Part shown: positions 7,074 to 15,515 of the stretch, in pieces | How the letters are laid out: each line of letters opens with the position of its first letter | Numbering within the stretch: position 1 is the first letter of the stretch | Source: Ga0077527 sp964486865 | Lineage (GTDB): Bacteria; Pseudomonadota; Gammaproteobacteria; Burkholderiales; SG8-41 | DNA length: 34,974 nucleotides | Direction of reading: 5' to 3' | NCBI GenBank assembly: GCA_964486865.1 | Contig: CAZAOZ010000033.1 | Location: forward strand, 1-34,974 | The notes under the pieces: model-generated | Databases searched by the model: none | What the model saw: the letters and a program-made list of their open reading frames with translations, nothing else | What the model was told of the DNA's origin: nothing | Made by a program: the position numbers and the translations under genes

Positions 7074-8597
7074 TCAGCCCGGCGGCTCTTCCAGTCCGAC
7101 GTTCGCCCGCCAGTCCTTGCTCTTGAACAGCAGCGGCTTCAGCGCCAGCGCGAGCAGTACCAGCCCGAACCCGAACATCGTCACGGCAATCGGCCGCTCA
7201 AGAAAGATGCTGTAAGTGCCTCCGCTCATCGCCAGCGACTGCCGCAATGACAGTTCCAGCATCGGCCCCAGCACCAGGCCCAGCGCCACCGGCGCCAGAT
7301 CGTAGCCGAACCGACGCAGCACATAACCGATGCCGCCCATCCCCAGCATGATCCACACATCCGTCGTGCTGTTGCTGACCGAATAACAACCGAGGATGCA
7401 GAACGCGAGTATGCAGGGATAGAGATAGGCGTACGGGATGCGCAGCAGATTCACGAACAATCCGACCATCGGCAGATTGAGCACCAGCAGCACCACGTTG
7501 CCGACATACATGCTGGCGACAAAACCCCAGAACAGATCCGGCTGCTGCTGGATCAGCATGGGGCCCGGCAGGATGCCGTGTACCATGATCGCCGCCAGCA
7601 TCACCGCGGTGACCGGACTGGTCGGTATGCCCAGCGCCAGCATCGGCACGAAAGCGCCGGTCGCCGCGGCATTGTTTGCCGATTCCGGCCCCGCCACGCC
7701 TTCGATGGCGCCGTTGCCGAAGCGCTCCGGGTGTTTGGACAGGCGGCGCTCGATGCCGTACGACACGAACGAAGAAATGATATGCGCCGAGCCCGGGATG
7801 ATGCCGATCAGAAAACCGAGCAGGCTACCGCGCGCAATCGGCCCTACCGACAGGCGCAGATCCTCCCGCGACGGCACCAATTGGCGCAGTGTCGGTTGCT
7901 GCACCTTCGGCGGCTCGGGCTGCCCCGCCGTCAGCAGGATTTCGGAAATGCCGAACAGCCCCACCGCCACCGGCACGATGCCCACGCCGTCGCCGAGCTC
8001 GACCAGGCCGAAACTGAAGCGGGTATAGCCGCTCATGACATCGATGCCGATCATGCCGAGCAGCAGGCCGAACACCGCCATCGCCAGGGTTTTCAGCATC
8101 GAACCGCCGCTCATGTAGGCCAGCACGAACAGCCCCATCAGCAGCAGCGCGGTGTATTCCGGCGGGCCGAAGCGCAGCGCGAACTCCGCCAGCGTCGGCG
8201 CCAGCAGCATCAGGCCGACCACACCCAGCGTGCCCGCGACAAACGAGCCGATGGCGGCTATGGCCAGCGCCGGTCCCGCCCGGCCCTGCTGCGTCATCGC
8301 ATAACCATCGACGCAGGTCATCACCGAAGCCGCCTCGCCCGGAATGCGCATCAGGATGGAAGTGGTCGAGCCGCCGTACATCGCGCCGTAATAAACACCG
8401 GCAAGCAGCACCACGGCGATGATCGGGTTGAGACCGAAGGTCGCGGGCAGCAGCAGGCTGATGCCGGCTAGCGGCCCCAGTCCCGGCATCATGCCGACCA
8501 GCGTGCCGATGATGCAGCCGAAAAAGGCGTACATCAGCACCTCCGGCTGGAACGCCACCGAAAAACCCATCATCAGGCTGTTGAAGGTTTCAGCCAT
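7074..8597 (-). CDS. tctA: TctA-family permease, large subunit
   Basis: This 507-residue protein is the 12-helix subunit of a tripartite tricarboxylate transporter. Hallmark sequences are GMMPGLGPLAGISLLLP near residue 40, the YYGAMYGGSTTSILMRIPGE motif near 80, and the matching second-half GIIPGSAHIISSFVSYGIE and LGIPTSPVTAVMLAA segments. The start is the ATG at 8597, which shares a base with the stop of tctB (TGATG), so the two subunits are translationally coupled. The long N-terminal extension that an open frame allows lies inside tctB and is not real. It works with TctB in the inner membrane and a TctC receptor in the periplasm. Confidence 0.93.
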   Translation of the reverse strand: MAETFNSLMMGFSVAFQPEVLMYAFFGCIIGTLVGMMPGLGPLAGISLLLPATFGLNPIIAVVLLAGVYYGAMYGGSTTSILMRIPGEAASVMTCVDGYAMTQQGRAGPALAIAAIGSFVAGTLGVVGLMLLAPTLAEFALRFGPPEYTALLLMGLFVLAYMSGGSMLKTLAMAVFGLLLGMIGIDVMSGYTRFSFGLVELGDGVGIVPVAVGLFGISEILLTAGQPEPPKVQQPTLRQLVPSREDLRLSVGPIARGSLLGFLIGIIPGSAHIISSFVSYGIERRLSKHPERFGNGAIEGVAGPESANNAAATGAFVPMLALGIPTSPVTAVMLAAIMVHGILPGPMLIQQQPDLFWGFVASMYVGNVVLLVLNLPMVGLFVNLLRIPYAYLYPCILAFCILGCYSVSNSTTDVWIMLGMGGIGYVLRRFGYDLAPVALGLVLGPMLELSLRQSLAMSGGTYSIFLERPIAVTMFGFGLVLLALALKPLLFKSKDWRANVGLEEPPG

Positions 8598-9073
8598 CAG
8601 AAGCCCCAGGGACCGACGGGCAGCGGTACTCTCAGCAGGGTGCCGATCACATAAAACGAAATCAGGCTGAATCCCGCCGCGACCAGCGCCACCACCCATG
8701 GCGGCTTGCGCTCGACGATGCCGATGAAGAACACCAGGAAAATGGCGATGGTCAGGCGGTAACCGATGTATTCCAGCGCCAGCGTCGCCGCCACGCTCGC
8801 GCCGAGAATCACCAGCGCGCGTATCGCCTCGGGCCACTGCATGGCGGCCAGCGTTTCGGAACGGCTGCCGAACGCAGCGATCAGCAGACCGATGCCGCCG
8901 AGCGCGATGGCCAGCAGCAGCGGCACATACCCGGGCCCGGGATCAGCCAGCGACCCCACCGGAAACTCCCGGTTCAGCCAGCCGACCGCAACCGCCAGCA
9001 CAACCAGCATCAAGCCGGAAACCTGATCGCTTCTGATGCCGTGTGCCGGCCCCCCGGACTGTGTATCGTTCAC
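8597..9073 (-). CDS. tctB: TctB-family permease, small subunit
   Basis: This 158-residue membrane protein has about four hydrophobic segments (VSGLMLVVLAVAVGWL; VPLLLAIALGGIGLLIAAFG; IRALVILGASVAATLALEYIG; and a C-terminal pair). It is the size and layout of the poorly conserved TctB subunit. It lies 6 bases after tctC and overlaps tctA by one base, the classical tctCBA order. It is assigned mostly by position and topology. Confidence 0.88.
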   Translation of the reverse strand: MNDTQSGGPAHGIRSDQVSGLMLVVLAVAVGWLNREFPVGSLADPGPGYVPLLLAIALGGIGLLIAAFGSRSETLAAMQWPEAIRALVILGASVAATLALEYIGYRLTIAIFLVFFIGIVERKPPWVVALVAAGFSLISFYVIGTLLRVPLPVGPWGF

Positions 9074-9079
9074 CGTGAC

Positions 9080-10048
9080 CTACTTCGTTTCGACCTTGCC
9101 GACCATCTGCACCGCCACCGCCAGCCGCCTGGCATCGGCATCCAGATACTTGGCAAATTCCGGCGCATCGAGATAGTTGATCGGGGAATTGAACTTGGCC
9201 ATCTGGTTTTTGAAATCCGCATCGACAACGGCTTTGCGCACTGCGTCGCGCAAGACCGTGGTCACCGCCGCCGGCGTGCCGCGCGGCGCGAACAGCCCGG
9301 CCCAGATGTAATACACGATGTCGTGGCCCTGCTCCTTGAAGGTCGGCACATCGGGATAATTTGGATGGCGCTCGGCACCCCAGCTGACGATGGTGCGCAG
9401 CTTGCCGGCCTTGACATGCCCGCTGATCGCCGCCGGGCCGCCCGCGGTCATGGTGACATGGCCGCCCAGCAACTGCGTGATCGCCGGACCGCCGCCGGTG
9501 GTCGGCACGTGGCGCATTTTCAGCTTCGCCGAGTGCAGGAACATTTCCATCGGCATGTGCAGCGCGCCGTAAACCCCGGAGGAAGAGAACGACAGCTCGC
9601 CCGGATTCTTGCGCGCCAGCGCGATGACGTCCTTCACGGTCTTCACCGGCAGCGACGGATGCACCACGAGTATCACCGGGTCGGCGGAAATCAGCGCAAT
9701 GGGCTCCAGCTGATCCAGCGTGTAGGCCGGCTTGCGGTTGAACAGCTTGTCCGCCTCCGGTATCACCGAAATGCTGGAGAGCGCCATCAGCAGGGTATAG
9801 CCGTCGGGCTTGGCATTGGCCACCGCCGCGTTGCCCACCGCGCCGCCGGCACCCGGCCGGTTGGTCACGGCGACCGGCTGCCTGAATATTTTTTCCAGCG
9901 CCGCCGCCGTCGGGCGGCCGGTGACGTCGGCCACGCCGCCCGGCGGGAACGGCACGATCATGGTCACTGTCCGGTTCGGAAATGCTTCCTGGGCCTGCGC
10001 GCCCGCCGCGGCGAGCGCTGCGAATACGGCCAATGCTGTGCGTTTCAT
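9080..10048 (-). CDS. tctC: Bug/TctC-family substrate-binding protein
   Basis: This 322-residue periplasmic receptor opens with a Sec signal peptide (MKRTALAVFAALAAAGAQAQ). The mature protein begins FPNRTVTMIVPFPPGG, the standard Bug start, with the substrate-contact loop VTNRPGAGGAVG and the later GLFAPRGTP and PDGYTLL motifs. A GGAGGA lies 7 bases before ATG 10048, which rules out the longer open frame. It is directly upstream of tctB and tctA, so it is the natural receptor of this transporter. Bug receptors bind carboxylates and related small acids; the ligand here is unknown. Confidence 0.93.
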   Translation of the reverse strand: MKRTALAVFAALAAAGAQAQEAFPNRTVTMIVPFPPGGVADVTGRPTAAALEKIFRQPVAVTNRPGAGGAVGNAAVANAKPDGYTLLMALSSISVIPEADKLFNRKPAYTLDQLEPIALISADPVILVVHPSLPVKTVKDVIALARKNPGELSFSSSGVYGALHMPMEMFLHSAKLKMRHVPTTGGGPAITQLLGGHVTMTAGGPAAISGHVKAGKLRTIVSWGAERHPNYPDVPTFKEQGHDIVYYIWAGLFAPRGTPAAVTTVLRDAVRKAVVDADFKNQMAKFNSPINYLDAPEFAKYLDADARRLAVAVQMVGKVETK

Positions 10049-10077
10049 GATGTCATCCTCCGTTATTGGTTTGAATA

Positions 10078-11031
10078 TCAGACTGCCGCAACAACCCTGT
10101 TCACCAGCCGTCCCACACCCTCGATCTCGCAAACCACTTCATCGCCCGGCTGCAGATAACCTTTCGCGGTGACCACATCCTGCCGCATGGGCTTCCTGCC
10201 GCCCAGTTCCGGATCGGTGCCCCACGCCGTGCCGCCGGGAGTGCCGGTGGAAATCACCACGCCGGGTTGCAGCGTAATGAAGATCGAGAAAAACTCCACC
10301 AACTGCGCGCAGGTCCAGATCATTTTTTCCGTGGTGTTGTTCTGCCGCAATTCGCCGTTGACCATCGTTTTCAGCGCCAGCCGCTGCGGGTCGCCCACTT
10401 CGTCGGCGGTGACAATCGCCGGACCGATCGGCGCGCAGGTGTCGAAATTCTTGCCCGGACCCAGATTGTAAACCGACGAGCCGTCGGGACGCAGCGTGAC
10501 CTGCCGGTCGCGCGCGGTCACGTCGTTCATGACGCTGTAGCCGTAGATGTGCTCCAGCGCCCGCTGCGCCGGAATATGCCGACCGGCCTTGCCGATGATG
10601 ATCAGCAGTTCGGTCTCGTAGTCGAGCTTTTTCGTCACCCGCTCGTCGCGCACGATGGCGTCGCCGGGGCCGATGACGCCCAGTCCCGTTTTCAGGAAAA
10701 ATTCCGGATCCTTGCGGGTGACTTCCGGTTTTTCCTCGCGGTGATCCCAGTAGTTTTCGCCGCTGCACACAATCAGCGCCGGCGCCAGCGGTGCGTGCAG
10801 CTTCACCCTGGCGAGCGGCGTGCGTGCCGCCGCAGCAGCCGTTTTCACCGCGGCGCGTGCCGCCTCAATGCCTGCGGATCCCGCGGCAATCAACCGCGTC
10901 ATGTCGGCAAAGGCGGCCAGTATTTTGGTGTCGGTCCCGTTAGGACTGCCCTCCAGCAGATCGACCACGCTGTCGCCGTCCACCGCACCCAGCCGCAGCG
11001 CGCCGTTCCTCTCGTAACGTACGAACCTCAT
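10078..11031 (-). CDS. fumarylacetoacetate hydrolase-family protein (first copy)
   Basis: This 317-residue enzyme has an N-terminal small domain (residues 1-75) and the FAH fold from about 85. Metal-ligand residues are visible in LDYETELLIIIGK (two Glu) and NDVTARDRQ (Asp). The GTPGGTAWG loop and the C-terminal LQPGDEVVCEIEGVGRLVN are typical of the family. Members are hydrolases, decarboxylases or isomerases acting on beta-keto acid or catechol meta-cleavage products. It starts 2 bases after the stop of its paralogue, and both sit between two Bug receptor genes. This suggests the imported acid is further processed here. The exact reaction is unknown. Confidence 0.88.
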   Translation of the reverse strand: MRFVRYERNGALRLGAVDGDSVVDLLEGSPNGTDTKILAAFADMTRLIAAGSAGIEAARAAVKTAAAAARTPLARVKLHAPLAPALIVCSGENYWDHREEKPEVTRKDPEFFLKTGLGVIGPGDAIVRDERVTKKLDYETELLIIIGKAGRHIPAQRALEHIYGYSVMNDVTARDRQVTLRPDGSSVYNLGPGKNFDTCAPIGPAIVTADEVGDPQRLALKTMVNGELRQNNTTEKMIWTCAQLVEFFSIFITLQPGVVISTGTPGGTAWGTDPELGGRKPMRQDVVTAKGYLQPGDEVVCEIEGVGRLVNRVVAAV

Positions 11032-11033
11032 GC

Positions 11034-11921
11034 TCAGGACACCGGATTTTCCAGCGTACCGATGGGCTCTATGGTAATGGTCACGCGGTCGCCCGGCTTC
11101 AGGTATTTCGGCGGATTGAAACCGATGCCGACGCCGGCGCAGGTGCCGGTGGCGATCAGGTCGCCGGGCTCCAGCGTCATCACCTGCGAGATATCCGCGA
11201 TCAGCCGCGGAATGTCGAAGATCAGCTGGCTGACGTACGCGTCCTGCCGCAGTTCACCGTTGACCTTGGTGATCAGCCGCAACTGCGTGACATCCTTGAT
11301 CTCGTCGGCCGTGACGATGCACGGCCCCATCGGGCAAAACCCATCCGGACTCTTGCCGAGGAACCATTGCTTGTGGCGGTTCTGCAGCGTGCGCGCGGTC
11401 ACGTCGTTGATGATGGTGTAGCCATAGACATGCTTGTACGCGTTCTTCTGCGAGATGTTGCGCCCGCCATCGCCCATCACCACCGTCAGTTCGCCCTCGT
11501 AATCCACCGAGTTGGTGTAATCGTTGGCGCTGGGAATCGCGGCGCCGGGGCCGATCACCGAGTTCGGCCACTTGGTGAAAATGATCGGTACTTCCGGAAT
11601 GGCATTGGCGCCGGCGCTGGCGTCAAAACCGCTGTTGTGGAATTCGCGGGCGTGGTCGTGGTAATTCTTGCCGACGCAGAGGATGTTTTTCGCCGGACGC
11701 GGAAACGGCGCCTGCAGGCTGACGCTGGCGAACGGCAGACGACCCTCGCCGCTTTTCACGGCCTTGCGCGCACGCGCCAGGCCGTTCCTGCCCAGCGCCA
11801 CGAATGCCGTCATGTCTTTCGGCAAACGGGTCGATGCCGCCAGATCGACGATGGTGTTGGACTCAGGCTCATGTACGCCGATGCGCACACCCTGCGCATC
11901 GGAAAAAGTGACCAGACGCAT
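11034..11921 (-). CDS. fumarylacetoacetate hydrolase-family protein (second copy)
   Basis: This 295-residue FAH-fold enzyme is a divergent paralogue of its downstream neighbour. Metal-binding motifs are VDYEGELTVVMG and INDVTARTLQNRHKQWF; the GTCAGVGIGF and LKPGDRVTITIEPIG segments close the domain. The N-terminal part (MRLVTFSDAQGVRIGVHE) is the usual small domain. KNYHDHAREF gives the early active-site region. Two consecutive FAH paralogues could form a hetero-oligomer, as HpcE-type two-domain enzymes do internally, or catalyse successive steps. That is inference. Confidence 0.88.
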   Translation of the reverse strand: MRLVTFSDAQGVRIGVHEPESNTIVDLAASTRLPKDMTAFVALGRNGLARARKAVKSGEGRLPFASVSLQAPFPRPAKNILCVGKNYHDHAREFHNSGFDASAGANAIPEVPIIFTKWPNSVIGPGAAIPSANDYTNSVDYEGELTVVMGDGGRNISQKNAYKHVYGYTIINDVTARTLQNRHKQWFLGKSPDGFCPMGPCIVTADEIKDVTQLRLITKVNGELRQDAYVSQLIFDIPRLIADISQVMTLEPGDLIATGTCAGVGIGFNPPKYLKPGDRVTITIEPIGTLENPVS

Positions 11922-11981
11922 GCTGCTGTGCTCCCTTGCGGATACCAGTTATGGAAAATTGCGCGGCGATCCTGCCGGCGT

Positions 11982-12950
11982 TTATTGGTCCGGACGCGCT
12001 CCGGACACCTTGACCACATGTGCCCACTTGGCGATGTCCTGATTCAGGTATTTTTCGAACTCCGCCACCGACATGCTCAATGCCATTACGCCCTGCTTGT
12101 CCCACGCCGCCGCCGTTTCCGGGCGCGTGGTCACCTTGGTGATTTCGGCATTCAGGCGGTCGATGACGGCCCTGGGGGTGCCTCTGGGCGCCATCACGCC
12201 CAGCCAGATCGGCGATTCATAACCCTTGACGCCGGATTCCGAAACCGTCGGCACTTCCGGCAACACCTTGGAACGCTTGAGTCCGGTGGTGCCCAGCGCG
12301 CGCACGCGGCCGGTTTGAACGTTCGGCAACATCGTGGGAATGGCGTCGAACATCATGTCGACCTGCCCGCTCATCGCGCTGGTGCGCGCCTCGCCGCTGC
12401 CCTTGTGCGGCACATGCAGGATATCGACCTTGGCCATCGACTTGAACAACTCGCCCGCGAGATGGTACGGCGTGCCGTTGCCGGAGGATGCATAACTCAT
12501 GCCCTGCGCCTTGGTTTTGGCGAGCCTGACCAGTTCGGTCACGTTTTTCGCCGGCACCGACGGATGCACCACCAGCACCAGATCCGCATAATTGACCGGC
12601 GCGACCGGCAGAAAATCCTTCATCAGCGCGTACGGCTTTTTCGGGATCAACGATTCATTGATGGTGTGGGTATTGGACATCATCAGCAGCGTATAGCCGT
12701 CCGCAGGCGATTTGGCGACCAGGTCGGTGCCGATGATCGAGCCCGCACCCGGACGATTCTCGATGATCAGCGTCTGCCCCAGTGGCTGCTGCATCTGCTG
12801 GCCGAGATAACGCGCATACAGATCGGCGGGACCGCCCGCGCCGAAGGGCACGATGATGCGGATCGATTTTGACGGATAAGTCTGGGCAATGGCATTTTGC
12901 GCAAACACCCCGGTACTCACCGCAAATACGGCAACAAGAAGACCTCGCAT
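11982..12950 (-). CDS. Bug/TctC-family substrate-binding protein (second receptor)
   Basis: This 322-residue periplasmic receptor has a signal peptide (MRGLLVAVFAVSTGVFAQNAIAQ) and a mature start YPSKSIRIIVPFGAGGPAD. The family loop IIENRPGAGSIIGTDLVAKS and the VMAPRGTPRAVIDRLN segment are both present. It is the first gene of the minus-strand operon, 60 bases before the FAH pair, and has no permease of its own. It most likely either shares the TctAB permease or serves a sensory role, as many orphan Bug proteins do. It is only moderately similar to the TctC copy in the same operon, so the two probably have different ligands. Confidence 0.9.
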   Translation of the reverse strand: MRGLLVAVFAVSTGVFAQNAIAQTYPSKSIRIIVPFGAGGPADLYARYLGQQMQQPLGQTLIIENRPGAGSIIGTDLVAKSPADGYTLLMMSNTHTINESLIPKKPYALMKDFLPVAPVNYADLVLVVHPSVPAKNVTELVRLAKTKAQGMSYASSGNGTPYHLAGELFKSMAKVDILHVPHKGSGEARTSAMSGQVDMMFDAIPTMLPNVQTGRVRALGTTGLKRSKVLPEVPTVSESGVKGYESPIWLGVMAPRGTPRAVIDRLNAEITKVTTRPETAAAWDKQGVMALSMSVAEFEKYLNQDIAKWAHVVKVSGARPDQ

Positions 12951-13146
12951 GACTTTCTCCTCTGCAGCAGATTATTGGACGCGCCCTGTGCGTGACCGGC
13001 TTAGTCCACTTATTGTAACTCACGCGGCTCGCCCGCCTCGGCACCAGGATAATGAAGCTCCATGCCCCGCCGCATTATATATTTGGGAACAGACCATCAT
13101 GACCACTCTCTATCGACACTGCGGGAACCCGGCTTGAATCCTGCCC

Positions 13147-14463
13147 ATGCATAGTCCCGCCCTGCATCTCCAGCTGTCCCGGATCGTCGCCGTGCGGCCC
13201 GGCGAAGTCCGGGCGCTGCTGTGGTCGTTCGCCTATTTCTTTTTCCTGCTGGCGGCCTATTACGTGCTGCGTCCGGTACGCGACGAAATGGGCCTCGCCG
13301 GCGGCATCGGGAATCTGCCCTGGCTGTTCACCGCAACCTTCGTGGTCATGCTCGCCGCCGTGCCGGTATTCGGCGCGGTGGTGGCGCGCGTGCCGCGCCG
13401 GCGCTTCATTCCGCTGGTCTATCATTTTTTCGCCGCGAACATCCTGATTTTCTGGCTGCTGCTGACGTTCAAAATCGCGATGGCCGATACCGCGCGGGTG
13501 TTTTTTGTGTGGATCAGCGTGTTCAACCTGTTCGCGGTCTCGGTGTTCTGGTCATTCATGGCCGACTTGTATGCGTCGGAACAGGGCAAGCGCCTGTTCG
13601 GCTTCATCGCCGCCGGCGGCTCGGCCGGCGCGCTGCTCGGGCCGTTGATCGCGGTCTGGCTGGCTGAGCCGATCGGCCGCGCCAACCTGCTGCTGATCGC
13701 GGCGCTGCTGCTCGAGACCGCCGTGCTGTGCGCGATGCGGCTGGAGTCCGCTGCGGCGGCACTCAGGGACGGCAGTGCAGCGGCGGCTTCCACAGGCCCG
13801 CGCGATGCCGGATTGGGCGGCGGCTGGATTGCCGGGCTGATGATGGTGCTGCGCTCGCCCTATCTCGCCGGCATCGCGCTGTGGGTTGCCCTGCTGTCGC
13901 TGGCCGGAACGTTTTTGTATTTTCAGCAGGCCAGCATCGTCGCTGCGCTGTCCGACGACCCCAACCGGCGCACCGCCATCTTCGCGCAAATCGATCTGGC
14001 CGTCAGCCTGCTGACCATCATCGTGCAGTTTGCGGTCACCGGCAAAATCATCCGCCGTTTCGGCGCGGGTCCGGCGGCGGCGTTTTTGCCCCTGGTGTTT
14101 GCGCTGGGATTCCTCGCACTGGCGCTGACGCCGCTGCTGTGGGTGGTCATTGCATTCCAGGCAACGCAGCGCGCGGCGAACTTCGCCATTTCCAATCCGG
14201 CGCGGGAACTGCTGTTCACCGTGGTCGAGCGTGAAGAAAAATACAAGGCCAAGTACGTGATCGACAACGTGGTGTTCCGCGGCAGCGACGCGGTGAGCGG
14301 CTGGCTGTTTCACGCGCTGCGCGGACTCGGCATGGAACTCAGCACGATTGCGGCAGCCACAGTACCGGTCGCCCTGGGCTGGCTGGCCATCGCGCTGGCG
14401 CTGGGGCGCGCGCATGAAAAACGCGCCCCGAATCACGGTTCTTCAATCACGACAGAGACATAA
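13147..14463 (+). CDS. NTP/NDP exchange transporter-like protein (Tlc/AAA family)
   Basis: This 438-residue integral membrane protein has about 12 helices. The N-terminal RPGEVRALLWSFAYFFFLL, with YYVLRPVRDEMG following, matches the start of ATP/ADP-translocase-like proteins found both in intracellular bacteria and, as shorter homologues, in free-living proteobacteria. RELLFTVVEREEKYKAK is another conserved segment, as is the DNVVFRGSDAVSGW loop. The free-living versions have no established substrate and are often labelled MFS. It is read divergently from the Bug/FAH/Tct operon across a 196-base gap and is followed 5 bases later by a Tat-exported aldo/keto reductase, so those two may be cotranscribed. 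Confidence 0.75.
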   Translation: MHSPALHLQLSRIVAVRPGEVRALLWSFAYFFFLLAAYYVLRPVRDEMGLAGGIGNLPWLFTATFVVMLAAVPVFGAVVARVPRRRFIPLVYHFFAANILIFWLLLTFKIAMADTARVFFVWISVFNLFAVSVFWSFMADLYASEQGKRLFGFIAAGGSAGALLGPLIAVWLAEPIGRANLLLIAALLLETAVLCAMRLESAAAALRDGSAAAASTGPRDAGLGGGWIAGLMMVLRSPYLAGIALWVALLSLAGTFLYFQQASIVAALSDDPNRRTAIFAQIDLAVSLLTIIVQFAVTGKIIRRFGAGPAAAFLPLVFALGFLALALTPLLWVVIAFQATQRAANFAISNPARELLFTVVEREEKYKAKYVIDNVVFRGSDAVSGWLFHALRGLGMELSTIAAATVPVALGWLAIALALGRAHEKRAPNHGSSITTET

Positions 14464-14468
14464 AATAC

Positions 14469-15425
14469 ATGAATGAAACAAATAAGTTATACACGCGCAG
14501 AGCCATACTGGCGCTGGGCGCGGGCCTGGCTGCCGGCACGCTGCCCGGAATGTCCGCGGCGCAAAGCAAACCGGCGGCGGTACTCACCAGACTGATACCC
14601 AAAACCGGAGAACCGCTGCCGGTGATCGGCCTCGGCACCGCGATCATTTTCGACATCCATGACGATGCGGCACAGCGCGCCGAGCGCACCAGGGTCATCC
14701 ATGCCCTGCTCGACGGCGGCGCGCGCCTGATCGACACCGCCCCCTCCTACGGCTCCGCCGAAGCGGTGGTCGGCGATCTGCTGGCGAACATGAAAGTGCG
14801 GGACCGGGTTTTTCTGGCCACCAAAGTGCGTTCCAACAGCAACGACGCTTTTGTCGCGCAGATGAAGGAATCGCAGCACCGGCTGCGCTCGGAAAAAATA
14901 GACCTGATGCAGATGCACAACGTCGGCTTTCTCGACCGCAACATGTTTGCGTCGCAGCTGGCCATCGTGCGTGAATGGAAACAGCAGGGCGTATTCCGCT
15001 ACATCGGCGTCACGCATTCGCAGGATCAGGAGCGGGCGAACGACCGCCTGATCGAAATGATGCAGCAGGACAAGCTCGACTTCATCCAGGTGAATTACTC
15101 AATGGCTGAGCGCAGCGTCGAGCAGCGGCTGCAGGCGGCAGCGGCCGACACCGGAACGGCGCTGCTGTGCAATCTGCCGTTCGGACGCGCCCGGTTGTTT
15201 CGCGCGGTGCGCGGCAAGTCCGTGCCGGAGTGGGCGAAAGAATTCGACGCCGTCACCTGGGGCCAGTTTTTCCTGAAATACCTGCTGGCCCATCCGGCCG
15301 TCAACGGCGTGATTCCCGGCACCGACAAGCCGGAATACATGATCGACAATCTCAACGCCGGGCGCGGACGCTTGCCGGATGTAGCGATGCGCAAGCGGAT
15401 GGTGGCATTCATCGACACGCTATGA
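14469..15425 (+). CDS. Tat-exported aldo/keto reductase (first copy)
   Basis: This 318-residue protein has a twin-arginine signal (YTRRAILALGAGLAAG) and an AKR barrel from about residue 40. The catalytic tetrad is visible: Asp89 and Tyr94 in DTAPSYG, Lys119 in LATKV, His150 in MQMHN. The NADPH-binding C-terminal segment GVIPGTDKPEYMIDNLNAG is of normal type. The start lies 5 bases after the translocase-like gene. Export of an AKR is unusual, since NADPH is cytoplasmic; Tat export would allow cofactor loading before transport. A paralogue of the same layout lies at 18748-19665, beyond the selenoprotein pair. Confidence 0.88.
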   Translation: MNETNKLYTRRAILALGAGLAAGTLPGMSAAQSKPAAVLTRLIPKTGEPLPVIGLGTAIIFDIHDDAAQRAERTRVIHALLDGGARLIDTAPSYGSAEAVVGDLLANMKVRDRVFLATKVRSNSNDAFVAQMKESQHRLRSEKIDLMQMHNVGFLDRNMFASQLAIVREWKQQGVFRYIGVTHSQDQERANDRLIEMMQQDKLDFIQVNYSMAERSVEQRLQAAAADTGTALLCNLPFGRARLFRAVRGKSVPEWAKEFDAVTWGQFFLKYLLAHPAVNGVIPGTDKPEYMIDNLNAGRGRLPDVAMRKRMVAFIDTL

Positions 15426-15431
15426 AAAGAC

Positions 15432-15506
15432 AGTGCGGAGTGATGAGTTATGAATGCGGAGTAAATGCACCGCAGAAATCCGGGATCCCGCTCATCACTC
15501 CTCACT
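15432..15506. repeat. imperfect inverted repeat with GTGA heptamers
   Basis: AGTGCGGAGTGATGAG (15432-15447) is complemented, with one mismatch, by CTCATCACTCCTCACT (15491-15506). The right arm continues as a short run of 7-base units (CTCACTC and CATCACT types) followed by a T-tract. It lies between two convergent genes, so it may act as a transcription stop for the plus-strand gene. Confidence 0.6.
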
Positions 15507-15515
15507 CCTCACTCA

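Noticed and set aside
8598..8837. N-terminal extension of TctA
   Set aside because: It lies inside tctB in another frame; the ATG at 8597 starts the normal TctA N-terminus.
9041..10159. Long plus-strand open frame (372 codons)
   Set aside because: It is the antisense shadow of tctC: low-complexity Arg/His/Gln-rich translation and no ribosome-binding site.
11367..12872. Long plus-strand open frame (501 codons)
   Set aside because: Antisense to the FAH and Bug receptor genes, with Arg/His-rich translation typical of high-GC shadows.
13100..13138. 12-codon open frame MTTLYRHCGNPA as a leader peptide
   Set aside because: No attenuator hairpin or codon run of a regulatory type, and no ribosome-binding site.
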